From Clostridiales bacterium (lineage in GTDB: Bacteria; Bacillota; Clostridia; Saccharofermentanales; Saccharofermentanaceae): 37,564 nt of DNA. Both the position numbers and the translations under genes were made by a program. Of this stretch, positions 16,515 to 23,946 are shown in pieces; position 1 is the first letter of the stretch; each line of letters starts with the position of its first letter. Where the stretch lies: the NCBI GenBank assembly GCA_017545245.1, contig JAFWPB010000006.1, positions 1-37,564 of the forward strand, given 5' to 3'. The notes beneath the pieces were generated by a model. The model was not told the DNA's origin and ran no database searches. It saw nothing but the letters and a program-made list of their open reading frames with translations.

Positions 16515-18788
16515 ATGAAAAAACATGGTTTGCGTTTAGACGCCATCGTACTGACTGCAGCGATGGTAATGGGAACGTTCGTTTTCAGCCCGAATAAGAA
16601 TGTAGTATTGGCGGATGGAGAGATTGATTGCACGACTGAGACAGCAATAAAAGAGGCTGTTGAGAACGCTCAACCTGGAGAAACTGTTAAGATTCGAGTC
16701 ACATCCGGCATTCCATTACAACAATCGATTGAGGTTGATGATGGAAAGACACTCGTGCTTGAGGTTCTTGGAGCACTTTTTACCATGAGCGATGCAAATA
16801 TCATTCATTTGGAAGAAGGATCAAATTTGGTCTATTCTGGAGGAACGGTGCAGGTAGGAAATGCCGCAATGGTTTATGGCGAAGGTGATAACGACATTGA
16901 AATTTTGGGCGGTGATATTACTACAAAAGGTTGTATTGTTTCTTATTCTGGAAATCTTGTGATTGATGGCAATCCTGTTTTTCACCTTGATTCTGGTGCA
17001 ACAGGAGTTATAGAGATGAGAGGCGATGGAGATACTCTTTGTCTTAAAGGAGGATCTTTTGACTACAGTCACATTGGTGATATTTCGAGTTCTTCACAGG
17101 AAGTATATGGTGTTGTTCATATGCTGAAGAAGGGCTTGATTACCATTGAGGGTGGTGTTTTTACTGGATGTAAGACTAATATGGGGGGCGCACTTGTTCA
17201 TGCTGACGATGGTGCTATTGTAGTTTCCGGAGCAAATAAATTGACTATCAAAGAGAATTCTGACTATAGTCTAATCGGTGGCGGAGCATTTTATTTAGGC
17301 AATGGAGCTTCCCTTGAAGTCAATAGCCCAATTGATGCTAACACGAATACGGCTTCTGCTAATGGCGGATTTGTCTATGTGTCTGAAGGAGCTAGTTGCA
17401 TCATAAATGATTCCAGCTTAACTTTGAATGGGGCAAATAGTGGAGGTGCAATTTATTCAGAAGGTACGCTTGAGTTATCAAATGTTCAAATTATGAATAA
17501 TACCGCATCTCTGAATTCTGCAGGAGTTTTTGCTTCTGGTGGAGTTGCTGTAAGTGGAAAAGTCATTATTAAGGACAATAAATGTACAACTACTAGCCAA
17601 AGAAGTAATTTATATCTCCCCAATGGAGAAGGAGATACAAAGGCTTTGATTTCAGTTGTTGACGTTTTGACAGAAGCAGAAATCGGGGTGACGGTTGATG
17701 ACCTTCCAGAAACACAAGATACATCTTCTGTGATTACAAGTGGTTTGAAGGATAGTAATTCTTCTTACCAAGTTTTCTTTAGTGACGTTGAAAAAAATGA
17801 AGAAGAGTTAGAGTATGCTGTTAAAGAAGAAAATAATGAGGCTGCAATAGTTTTGATTGGTGAGCCTCAGCATGATTATACTCCGAGTTGGTCACTTACT
17901 ATTGGTGGAGAAGTAAAACTGATTTGTAAGGTGTTTATTCCTGACGATAGTTTAAACGAAAATACATATGTGACGTTCAATTTTGTAGATAGTAGTTCAG
18001 AGAATAAAACTGTGAAATGCAACAGCAATATGATCCCGGATGATGATGGAAAATATACATTTGTTGGACCTTCTGTAAGGATTCCTGAATTAGCAGATGA
18101 AATTGTAGTTACACTCCACTTGGACAATGGTACTGAAATACCACTTCAGAGTTCGTATAACAAGAATATTACCGTGGCAGATGTCGCAAAAGCGATAATG
18201 GGACCATACATGAACAATGAACGGGAAAAATATGAGTACTTAAAGGCTTTATTGATTTTTGGCGGCTATGCCCAGAGTTATTTTGGTCACAATACTACCA
18301 ACTTAGCTTATTCAAATGTGCAATATTCTATTAATAATCTTTCACCGATGGAATATGACGAATCCTTCGGAGATCGATCGATTACTAAGCCAGACGGATG
18401 TGAGGAGACAAATCTAACTTACTTCGCCTCAACTGTTCTCATGTGGACTAATGTTTCTATTCGTCATTATTTCTTTGTTAATGATGGGAAAATCGAGAAT
18501 TATGTATTTTATTATGGAGATACAGAATTAACTCCAAAACTGGCTCCTGGAACTCAAAGGTATTACTACGTTGATTTTGGTAGTATTGATGCAACGAATT
18601 ACCCTACACAATACGAAATGACGGTAAAGCTCAAGAGTACTGGTGCAGAAGTACTTACGGTTAAGTATTCAGTTATGAACTATTTGATGAGAAAAGCAAG
18701 TCTTGAAAATGGTGATGCTTTGTATGCTTTGGTAAGGTCTGCGTACAATTTCTACGTTAAGACAAAAGATTTGTCTTCGCAGGCATAA
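16515..18788 (+). CDS. Secreted right-handed beta-helix protein
   Basis: This 757-residue protein has a signal peptide (residues 1 to about 33, cleavage at V-V-L-A/D). An opening T-A-I-K-E-A-V-x-N-A-Q-P-G-E-T-V-K-I is typical of polymorphic-outer-membrane/pectate-lyase-type beta-helices, and short G-G-x-x-x-x-G-x-I turns run to about residue 360. The C-terminal half has no recognised domain and contains aromatic, Tyr-rich segments. The start was moved to the second ATG (16515) because GGAGG lies nine bases before it. A surface adhesin or glycan-binding role is likely. No copy of the AAGTGCTTTT-type word is found in it, unlike neighbouring genes. Confidence 0.85.
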   Translation: MKKHGLRLDAIVLTAAMVMGTFVFSPNKNVVLADGEIDCTTETAIKEAVENAQPGETVKIRVTSGIPLQQSIEVDDGKTLVLEVLGALFTMSDANIIHLEEGSNLVYSGGTVQVGNAAMVYGEGDNDIEILGGDITTKGCIVSYSGNLVIDGNPVFHLDSGATGVIEMRGDGDTLCLKGGSFDYSHIGDISSSSQEVYGVVHMLKKGLITIEGGVFTGCKTNMGGALVHADDGAIVVSGANKLTIKENSDYSLIGGGAFYLGNGASLEVNSPIDANTNTASANGGFVYVSEGASCIINDSSLTLNGANSGGAIYSEGTLELSNVQIMNNTASLNSAGVFASGGVAVSGKVIIKDNKCTTTSQRSNLYLPNGEGDTKALISVVDVLTEAEIGVTVDDLPETQDTSSVITSGLKDSNSSYQVFFSDVEKNEEELEYAVKEENNEAAIVLIGEPQHDYTPSWSLTIGGEVKLICKVFIPDDSLNENTYVTFNFVDSSSENKTVKCNSNMIPDDDGKYTFVGPSVRIPELADEIVVTLHLDNGTEIPLQSSYNKNITVADVAKAIMGPYMNNEREKYEYLKALLIFGGYAQSYFGHNTTNLAYSNVQYSINNLSPMEYDESFGDRSITKPDGCEETNLTYFASTVLMWTNVSIRHYFFVNDGKIENYVFYYGDTELTPKLAPGTQRYYYVDFGSIDATNYPTQYEMTVKLKSTGAEVLTVKYSVMNYLMRKASLENGDALYALVRSAYNFYVKTKDLSSQA

Positions 18789-18841
18789 TTATCTTAATTG
18801 TGACTTGATATCTTCGTGCAAGATGAAGGAGAGTGAATAAA

Positions 18842-18982
18842 ATGAAGAAATATGAATACGAAAAACTGAATATGGAAGTTATCCGATTCGGGAATGAAGA
18901 TGTGGTTACCAGCAGTGATCCTGAAGAAAACAATGATCAAGGGTTAAAGCAAGAATATGCAGCCCAGTTGGATAGATCTTGA
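18842..18982 (+). CDS. 46-residue peptide with leader-like segment (candidate RiPP precursor)
   Basis: ATG 18842 opens a 46-codon frame ending at TGA 18982, with AAGGAG ten bases upstream and a strong terminator right after. The N-terminus contains Y6-E-K-L-N-M11-E-V, which parallels the Y-x-x-P-x-L recognition motif of leaders bound by PqqD-like proteins (Pro and Leu replaced by Leu and Met). A core-like part rich in Asp/Glu/Asn/Gln follows (from about D26), ending in D-R-S with a C-terminal serine. The HprK-like kinase family phosphorylates such a C-terminal Ser in the paeninodin system. The modification genes are 5.6 kb upstream. It sits 53 bases after the beta-helix gene and may share its transcript. 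Confidence 0.7.
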   Translation: MKKYEYEKLNMEVIRFGNEDVVTSSDPEENNDQGLKQEYAAQLDRS

Positions 18983-19002
18983 GTAAAGTGTTTAGTAGAT
19001 TC

Positions 19003-19040
19003 AAGAACCGCTCCAGTTAAAAACTGGGGCGGTTCTTTTT
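19003..19040 (+). terminator. Strong terminator after the 46-residue peptide gene
   Basis: AAGAACCGCTCCAGTT and AACTGGGGCGGTTCTT pair with one mismatch around a short A-rich loop, ending in a run of T. Confidence 0.9.
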
Positions 19041-19131
19041 GTGTGTTGAAATTAAGCTGTTCTTCAAAGAGACTTGTCCTGGAAAAGCTCGAAGCTTGGA
19101 AAAGTATGGATTTACCCCGCAGTTCAAAGAT

Positions 19132-19173
19132 TTGACACAACTAACCGGGAGACTTCTTAATTTGTTAACAAAT
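19132..19173 (+). promoter_or_regulatory. Promoter and perfect palindrome upstream of the 28-residue peptide gene
   Basis: TTGACA (19132-19137), a perfect -35, is followed 18 bases later by CTTAAT (19156-19161), a fair -10. The perfect 14-bp palindrome ATTTGTTAACAAAT (19160-19173) overlaps the -10 end, in the place of an operator. Confidence 0.55.
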
Positions 19174-19240
19174 GTGCCATTGTATCTCCATTTTTGTTGT
19201 TTAGAATAAAACCATAGAAAAAACAAAGGAGGACAGACCG

Positions 19241-19327
19241 ATGCAGCATTCAATCACAACTCAAGTTAGCGGGTCTAATGAATCCTCCCGTTCCTTGAGT
19301 GAAGCTAATACTAAAGTTTCTCTTTAA
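19241..19327 (+). CDS. 28-residue small peptide gene
   Basis: AAAGGAGG seven bases before the ATG is one of the best ribosome sites in the window. The peptide is hydrophilic, rich in Ser (8 of 28), Thr, Asn and Gln, with no Cys and no signal peptide, and ends K-V-S-L. It has its own promoter, operator-like palindrome and terminator, so it is a complete single-gene transcription unit despite its size. No family is recognised. It could be a signalling peptide, a second substrate of the upstream peptide-modification genes, or a leader peptide. Confidence 0.6.
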   Translation: MQHSITTQVSGSNESSRSLSEANTKVSL

Positions 19328-19370
19328 GATATTGAGTTTGTAAATAAGTCTTTTGAGGACGAAAGGATAT

Positions 19371-19405
19371 ACCCCTTAGGTGATGAGCTTAAGGGGTTTT
19401 CTTTA
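19371..19405 (+). terminator. Terminator after the 28-residue peptide gene
   Basis: CCCCTTA and TAAGGGG pair around a ten-base loop and are followed by TTTTCTTT. Confidence 0.85.
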
Positions 19406-19418
19406 TGCCGGGGTGGGG

Positions 19419-19470
19419 ATTCCATGAAAGTGTCAATAAATGTGCTTCCGCAAAGACACATTCATGGAAT
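19419..19470. repeat. Long hairpin (16-bp arms)
   Basis: ATTCCATGAAAGTGTC (19419-19434) and GACACATTCATGGAAT (19455-19470) pair with one mismatch around a 20-base loop. No coding function is seen. Confidence 0.75.
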
Positions 19471-19530
19471 TGTGGGAGTGTTCAGGATGGGTCCGCTTCA
19501 AAAGCACTAGCGCCGCAGCGTAAACAAGAA

Positions 19531-19562
19531 GGCGCTGGCTCAAAAGCTATGAGCGCAGCGCC
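19531..19562. repeat. GC-rich hairpin
   Basis: GGCGCTG-G-CTCA pairs with TGAG-CG-CAGCGCC around a short loop, 60 bases after the preceding hairpin. A CAAAAGCACTAG copy of the iterated word lies between them (19500-19507). Confidence 0.65.
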
Positions 19563-19601
19563 TTCGGGGGCTGGATTAGGAGTTTAGTTCTTACTCTTCA
19601 G

Positions 19602-19662
19602 GGCCAGGGGCCGGAGGCGGGGATCGCGTTCCGAGGCTGCACCCTGGTCCGGCCCCCTGGCC
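19602..19662 (-). repeat. Very GC-rich long hairpin at the end of the ABC permease gene
   Basis: GGCCAGGGGCCGGA (19602-19615) pairs with TCCGGCCCCCTGGCC (19648-19662) with one bulge, around a 32-base loop. It lies 14 bases beyond the permease stop, preceded by the small palindrome AAGCCT-G-AGGCTT (19665-19677). No T-run follows on the minus strand, so it is not a textbook terminator but may stop or stabilise that transcript. With the two hairpins before it, it accounts for most of the 348-base gap. Confidence 0.65.
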
Positions 19663-19675
19663 GAAAGCCTGAGGC

Positions 19676-22009
19676 TTACTCTTCTTTCAAAATCGCTACC
19701 GGATCGAGTTTGGAGATCTTGTGGCTGGAGAGGTAAGCGGCGATGAGGGCGCTTGCGCTGATGATCGCGAAGGTGAGGACATACCAGATCGGGGAGGTGC
19801 CGAAGGCAGCCTGCTTCAGACCGAAGAGGGTGAGCAAGAGAGCCATGACTTTGTTGCCGAGGAGGATGTGGATCAGGAAACCGACGAAGATACCGATGAA
19901 GATGGTCGGGAGGTGACTGATCATGGTCTGACGGATCAGCTCGGAAGAAGTGTAACCAAGTGCTTTTGAAACACCATAATTATTTCTTTCGCGGATGACC
20001 TTGGCGCGGATGAGCAGGATCTCGGCGAGGACGACTACGAAGATGGTCAGGCATACAAACAGGACGCTGACGGCAAAGAATGCGGACGTGGTCGTTTCCA
20101 GCATGCTGGAGATCAGATCTTCGGAGAGGGAGAAGGCGCAGTTCGGGTTTTCGCTTTCCCAGAGGCTGGCGATGGCTTCGGTCTGTGTTTTGTCTTTCAG
20201 ATAGCAGATGCAGGTCTGATACTTGAATTCCGGATCGAAGCGCTTGACGCCTTCGCCGTTTATGAAAGCGATGCGGCCGCCCTGATGGATCTTCTGGTCG
20301 ATACCGCAGACAGTGAATTCTTGGGTGACCTTGTTGACGGTGACTTCGACCACGTCGCCGACCTTGGCGTCCAGAAGCTGAGCCTGTGGATAGTTGAGTA
20401 CGATTTCCCGGGAAGTTTGCGGACGATGACCTTCGACCATATCGTTGTATTCCATAATGTCGGGATTGGAGTATACTTCGAGTTCCAGACTTACGGTATG
20501 GTCGAGGTGGGAGATCCTTGTGCCTGCGAAAGTGTGGTAGAACTGCACATGATCCAGATAGGGTTCATCTTTGTATTTCTCGTAGATGGCTTCGCTGTCT
20601 TCGCATTCGACCCAGAAGTCGCCGGTTTCAAAACCGATCATACGGATGAACGTGTCAGATTCCTGGCCGAAGTTCTGGTAGAGCATGAAGCCCAAGCATG
20701 TTGCTGCGGAGAGGCAGGTGATGATGAGCAGGATGAGGAAGCTCTTTTTCTTTTCACCGAGAATGCCTTTGCCGGCCAGATTGACGGAAAGCGGCAGCGA
20801 GCTCTTTTCGATAGGAAGATGATTCTTCTTGAAGTTGTGGCTGGAGATACCGCCGCGGATGGCTTCAAGAAGCTTGGTCTTCTTAAAGGAACGGGAAGAA
20901 AGAAGTGTTCCGAAGAATACGAGAGCCGGGAGGATGATCATGGTGAGGATGATGGCCGGCACACAGATGCCGGAGAATCCGTGAAGACCCATGAGGCTGC
21001 CTTGGATATTGCTGAGAAGACGGCTCAGGAAAATGCCGGCGATCAGGGAGAGTGCGGTAGCGAAAACGCTAAGGAGCGTCTCTTCCAGGACACAGGCCAT
21101 GCGGAGGCTGCCGGCTTTATAGCCGTTTGCCTGCAGGATGCCGATGTTCTGCATATTCATCTCCAGGAAGTTCTTGATGGAGAAGTTCATGATGATCAGG
21201 ATCAGGCCGACCAGCAATACAGTAAACATCAGGATGATGGCGGAACTCAAAGTTGTGATCAGGCTGGCACCGGTACGGCAGAGCGTCAGTGTGATATCGA
21301 AAGAGGAAATATCATCGCCATACATGGCCTTCAGTTCTTCGGAATAATTATCCAGATCGACACCGTCATTGACTTTGGCATAGACAAGGTTCATCTGCAT
21401 ATAGCTCGGGACTTCCGAAGAAAGACGGGCATAGTCATTGGTGCTGACAAGACAGTAGTACATAGACACGTTGATCGGGTTGCTGAAGAAAACGTTTTCT
21501 AAGTAGCCCTTGACGGTGAAACTCTCGTCCTGGCCATTGCTGAACAGATGGATCGTATCCCCGATTTTCGCCTGGCTGGCAAGGTAGTAAGGAAGGACGA
21601 TCTCGCCGTCTTTCAGATTCATGAATTCTTCCGGATAGGAGTTGATGACCCTTGGTACGGAGCTGTCCGAAAAAAGGAACTGATACGAATCCGCATCTTC
21701 TCTGCTGGTGTCGTTGATCGTGTATTTGGTTGACCATGAAACGAGGGGATCTTTGTCGACCATTTTGGTGTCTGGGTGGGACTTGATGATCTCCGCGCCT
21801 TTGTCGAAATCTTTGGCACTGGCGAATAAAACGTAATCGGCGTTGTTCCACGTATCGATGACATCATCGACGATCTTGTTATTTGTCAGAAGGAAGGAAA
21901 GGCTGGAAAACAGCATGACGCCGGCCAGAAAAATAAGGAAGAAGAGGATGATGGCGTCGCCCTTGTGCTTCTTGATATTGTGTTTTGCAATAAAGTATAA
22001 AGGATACAT
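19676..22009 (-). CDS. ABC transporter permease with two FtsX domains
   Basis: This 777-residue permease has an N-terminal membrane helix (about 18-42) and a large extracytoplasmic domain. An FtsX cluster of three helices (about 250-370), another helix near 425-445, a second external domain, and a final FtsX cluster (about 640-765) follow. This 4+4 helix plan is typical of MacB/LolC-type machines that work on peptides or lipoproteins from outside the membrane. The start is 3 bases after the ATPase stop. A SKAL segment near residue 685 is encoded by a copy of the iterated word (19958-19967). Together with the divergent TCS it resembles antimicrobial-peptide resistance or envelope-stress modules. 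Confidence 0.85.
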   Translation of the reverse strand: MYPLYFIAKHNIKKHKGDAIILFFLIFLAGVMLFSSLSFLLTNNKIVDDVIDTWNNADYVLFASAKDFDKGAEIIKSHPDTKMVDKDPLVSWSTKYTINDTSREDADSYQFLFSDSSVPRVINSYPEEFMNLKDGEIVLPYYLASQAKIGDTIHLFSNGQDESFTVKGYLENVFFSNPINVSMYYCLVSTNDYARLSSEVPSYMQMNLVYAKVNDGVDLDNYSEELKAMYGDDISSFDITLTLCRTGASLITTLSSAIILMFTVLLVGLILIIMNFSIKNFLEMNMQNIGILQANGYKAGSLRMACVLEETLLSVFATALSLIAGIFLSRLLSNIQGSLMGLHGFSGICVPAIILTMIILPALVFFGTLLSSRSFKKTKLLEAIRGGISSHNFKKNHLPIEKSSLPLSVNLAGKGILGEKKKSFLILLIITCLSAATCLGFMLYQNFGQESDTFIRMIGFETGDFWVECEDSEAIYEKYKDEPYLDHVQFYHTFAGTRISHLDHTVSLELEVYSNPDIMEYNDMVEGHRPQTSREIVLNYPQAQLLDAKVGDVVEVTVNKVTQEFTVCGIDQKIHQGGRIAFINGEGVKRFDPEFKYQTCICYLKDKTQTEAIASLWESENPNCAFSLSEDLISSMLETTTSAFFAVSVLFVCLTIFVVVLAEILLIRAKVIRERNNYGVSKALGYTSSELIRQTMISHLPTIFIGIFVGFLIHILLGNKVMALLLTLFGLKQAAFGTSPIWYVLTFAIISASALIAAYLSSHKISKLDPVAILKEE

Positions 22010-22012
22010 TTT

Positions 22013-22840
22013 TTACCACCCCATGTTCTGAAGAAATTCGCGGAGAGCCTGATGACGCTTCTGGTCGTTGCCGTTATACTCTCCCAGTTCGATCTCGTCC
22101 GTGATGATGCCGTCTCTGAGGTAGAGGATACGGTTTCCTCTTTCGGCGGCGGCAATGGTGTGTGTGACCATGACGATGCTCTGTCCGTTGTGGTTCATTT
22201 CAGTAAGCACGTCGAGGACGGCCGTGGTGTTCTGTGAGTTCAGCGCGCCAGTCGGTTCATCCGCGAAAAGCACTTCCGGCTGGTTGATGATCGATCTTAC
22301 GAGCGCGACACGCTGCTGTTCGCCGCCGGAGAGCTGGTTCGGAAATTTGTTGTAGCTCTTCTCATCGAGACCGACCTGGGCGAGAAGTTCTTTTGCACGG
22401 GCGGCAAGCTGTTTTCTGTTTTTGGATTTCAGAAGGCCGCTTACCATGATGTTATCGAGCACGCTCATCGTATCGTTCAGGTAGTTCTGCTGGAAGACGA
22501 AGCCGCAGTGGTTTCTTCTGAATACAGCGAGTTTGTCGTTGCTGTATTTGGTGATGTTTTCCGTGCCGTAGCTGATCGTGCCGAGGCTCGGACGGTCCAT
22601 GCCGGACAGTGCGTAGAGCAGTGTGGACTTGCCGGCACCCGAGTCGCCCATGATGACGGTGAAGTCGCCTTTTCTGATATCCAGATTCAGATTCTTGAGT
22701 ACGTGCTGCTGGATGCTTTCGTTACTGAATGTCTTGCAGAGGTCTCTTGCCTGGAGGATGGATTCTTTCGTGTTCAAATTCTTCACGTCCTTTCTTTGCG
22801 ATAGGAAGTTGTGTTCTTTGGTTTTTATTGTGGTTTGCAT
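22013..22840 (-). CDS. ABC transporter ATP-binding protein (MacB/LolD type)
   Basis: The protein has 275 residues with start at 22840, chosen because AAGGAGAA lies six bases upstream; a longer frame exists without a site. It has Walker A G-D-S-G-A-G-K-S-T, signature L-S-G-G-E-Q-Q-R and Walker B L-F-A-D-E-P-T-G-A-L-N, the typical set for LolD/MacB/BceA-like ATPases. An unusual N-terminal stretch of about 25 residues precedes the conserved I-L-Q-A-R-D-L-C-K-T-F. It is first in the two-gene minus-strand operon with the permease. Confidence 0.9.
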   Translation of the reverse strand: MQTTIKTKEHNFLSQRKDVKNLNTKESILQARDLCKTFSNESIQQHVLKNLNLDIRKGDFTVIMGDSGAGKSTLLYALSGMDRPSLGTISYGTENITKYSNDKLAVFRRNHCGFVFQQNYLNDTMSVLDNIMVSGLLKSKNRKQLAARAKELLAQVGLDEKSYNKFPNQLSGGEQQRVALVRSIINQPEVLFADEPTGALNSQNTTAVLDVLTEMNHNGQSIVMVTHTIAAAERGNRILYLRDGIITDEIELGEYNGNDQKRHQALREFLQNMGW

Positions 22841-22854
22841 GTTGGTTCTCCTTG

Positions 22855-22886
22855 CGTGTTTCTTTGTGTTTCTTTGTGTTTCTTTG
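22855..22886. repeat. Three-copy 10-bp tandem repeat in the ABC leader region
   Basis: GTGTTTCTTT (with small variation) is repeated three times just upstream of the ribosome site of the minus-strand ATPase gene, so it is transcribed as a purine-rich A-C-A-C-A-A-A-G-A leader. Number may vary by slippage. Confidence 0.7.
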
Positions 22887-22999
22887 TGGGAGGTGGCGGC
22901 TTGTGTTTTTGGTTTCCGTCGCACCTTACGATCTTAGGATACCGCTCGAAGGGGAAGAGTGCTTTACATGAATCTTGTGCAATTCTTAACTGTTTCTTA

Positions 23000-23195
23000 C
23001 ACAGCCTGAGACGGATGCCTTGTGCTGGTCCTCGGGCTACGCCCTGCGGAATCGCACTTCGGCATCCGTCATCAGGCTGTGCGTGGAGAGCGGGTGGGGG
23101 GAGCAGAGAAAGCGCGGCTCAATATGGCATTTGGCGATTGCGTGGGGGAGATTGACGTGAGGATGTACACTTCGGCATCCGTCATCAGGTTGTGC
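23000..23195. repeat. 28-bp direct repeat and inverted copy in the ABC/TCS divergent gap
   Basis: CACTTCGGCATCCGTCATCAGG-C/T-TGTGC occurs at 23055-23082 and 23168-23195 (27 of 28 bases match). An inverted relative, CACAGCCTGAGACGGATGCC, lies at 23000-23019 and would pair with 23061-23081 as a long stem. The second copy ends against the promoter of the response regulator gene. It may be a binding site for the response regulator. The rest of the 22841-23250 gap has no credible gene. Confidence 0.75.
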
Positions 23196-23201
23196 TATAC
23201 T
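23193..23201 (+). promoter_or_regulatory. Extended -10 promoter of the TCS operon
   Basis: TGC-TATACT (TATACT at 23196-23201) lies 50 bases before the ATG and abuts the second 28-bp repeat. Confidence 0.6.
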
Positions 23202-23250
23202 TGAGGAAATGGCACGCGCGGCGCGGGGGATGCAAAGGAGATAGACGAGC

Positions 23251-23946
23251 ATGCATGTGAATTGTCTGCTGATCGACGATGAGGTCGAGTTAACCAAGAT
23301 GACGAAGGAGTACTTCGAGATGTTTGACGTTTCGTGTGCCTGTGTGGCGACGAGCGAGGCGTGTCTGGAGTATTTGAAAGAGAATACGGCGGATGTGTTC
23401 CTTCTGGATATCAATCTTGGAGATGAGAGCGGGTTTGCGCTTTGCAAGACGCTTCGAGAAACATACGACACACCGATCCTCTTTATCAGCGCGCGGCAGA
23501 GCGATGACGATGTGCTGGTGGCGCTGAATATCGGCGGGGACGACTACATAAAGAAGCCATATACCCTGAGCGTGCTTTTGGCGAAAGTGAAAGTCCAGCT
23601 CAAGCGGCTCGAGAATATCAAGAACAAAACCACGATTAACGAAGAAAAGCCCGGGGCAAGTGCTTTTGGCATAGACGAAGCGACCATGAGCGCAATCGTT
23701 GAAGGAAAAAGCATCCCGCTCAAGGCCAAGGAGTTCCAGCTTCTGGCGTGCCTTTATGCGAACAAGAATACGATCGTGACGAAAGAAAGGCTGTTCTCCG
23801 AGGTGTGGGGCGATTCGTTCTACACGGACGGAACGTTGAATGTGCATATCAGAAGGCTGCGCGAGAAGATCGAGGCTGACCCCAATGCGCCGAAGTGGAT
23901 CAAGACGATCTGGGGCACGGGCTATATGCTGGAGATTCCGTCATGA
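23251..23946 (+). CDS. OmpR-family response regulator
   Basis: This 231-residue protein has a receiver domain with D9-D10-E11, phospho-acceptor D53 (L-L-D-I-N-L-G) and K102-P103. A C-terminal winged-helix (about 140-228, V-W-G-D-S-F and G-T-G-Y-M-L) gives the OmpR/PhoB pattern. AAAGGAGA ten bases upstream supports the start. It overlaps the sensor gene by 4 bases (ATGA). Two words of the iterated family occur in it (23572-23579, 23658-23667). Divergent orientation with the ABC genes suggests it controls them. Confidence 0.92.
   Translation: MHVNCLLIDDEVELTKMTKEYFEMFDVSCACVATSEACLEYLKENTADVFLLDINLGDESGFALCKTLRETYDTPILFISARQSDDDVLVALNIGGDDYIKKPYTLSVLLAKVKVQLKRLENIKNKTTINEEKPGASAFGIDEATMSAIVEGKSIPLKAKEFQLLACLYANKNTIVTKERLFSEVWGDSFYTDGTLNVHIRRLREKIEADPNAPKWIKTIWGTGYMLEIPS

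Noticed and set aside
19405..19587. 60-residue frame in the hairpin region
   Set aside because: It runs through two hairpins, has no ribosome site, and its start lies in the terminator T-tract.
20285..21502. 405-residue plus-strand open frame
   Set aside because: It is exactly antisense to the ABC permease, has no ribosome site and shows a Glu/Asp-rich composition typical of shadow frames.
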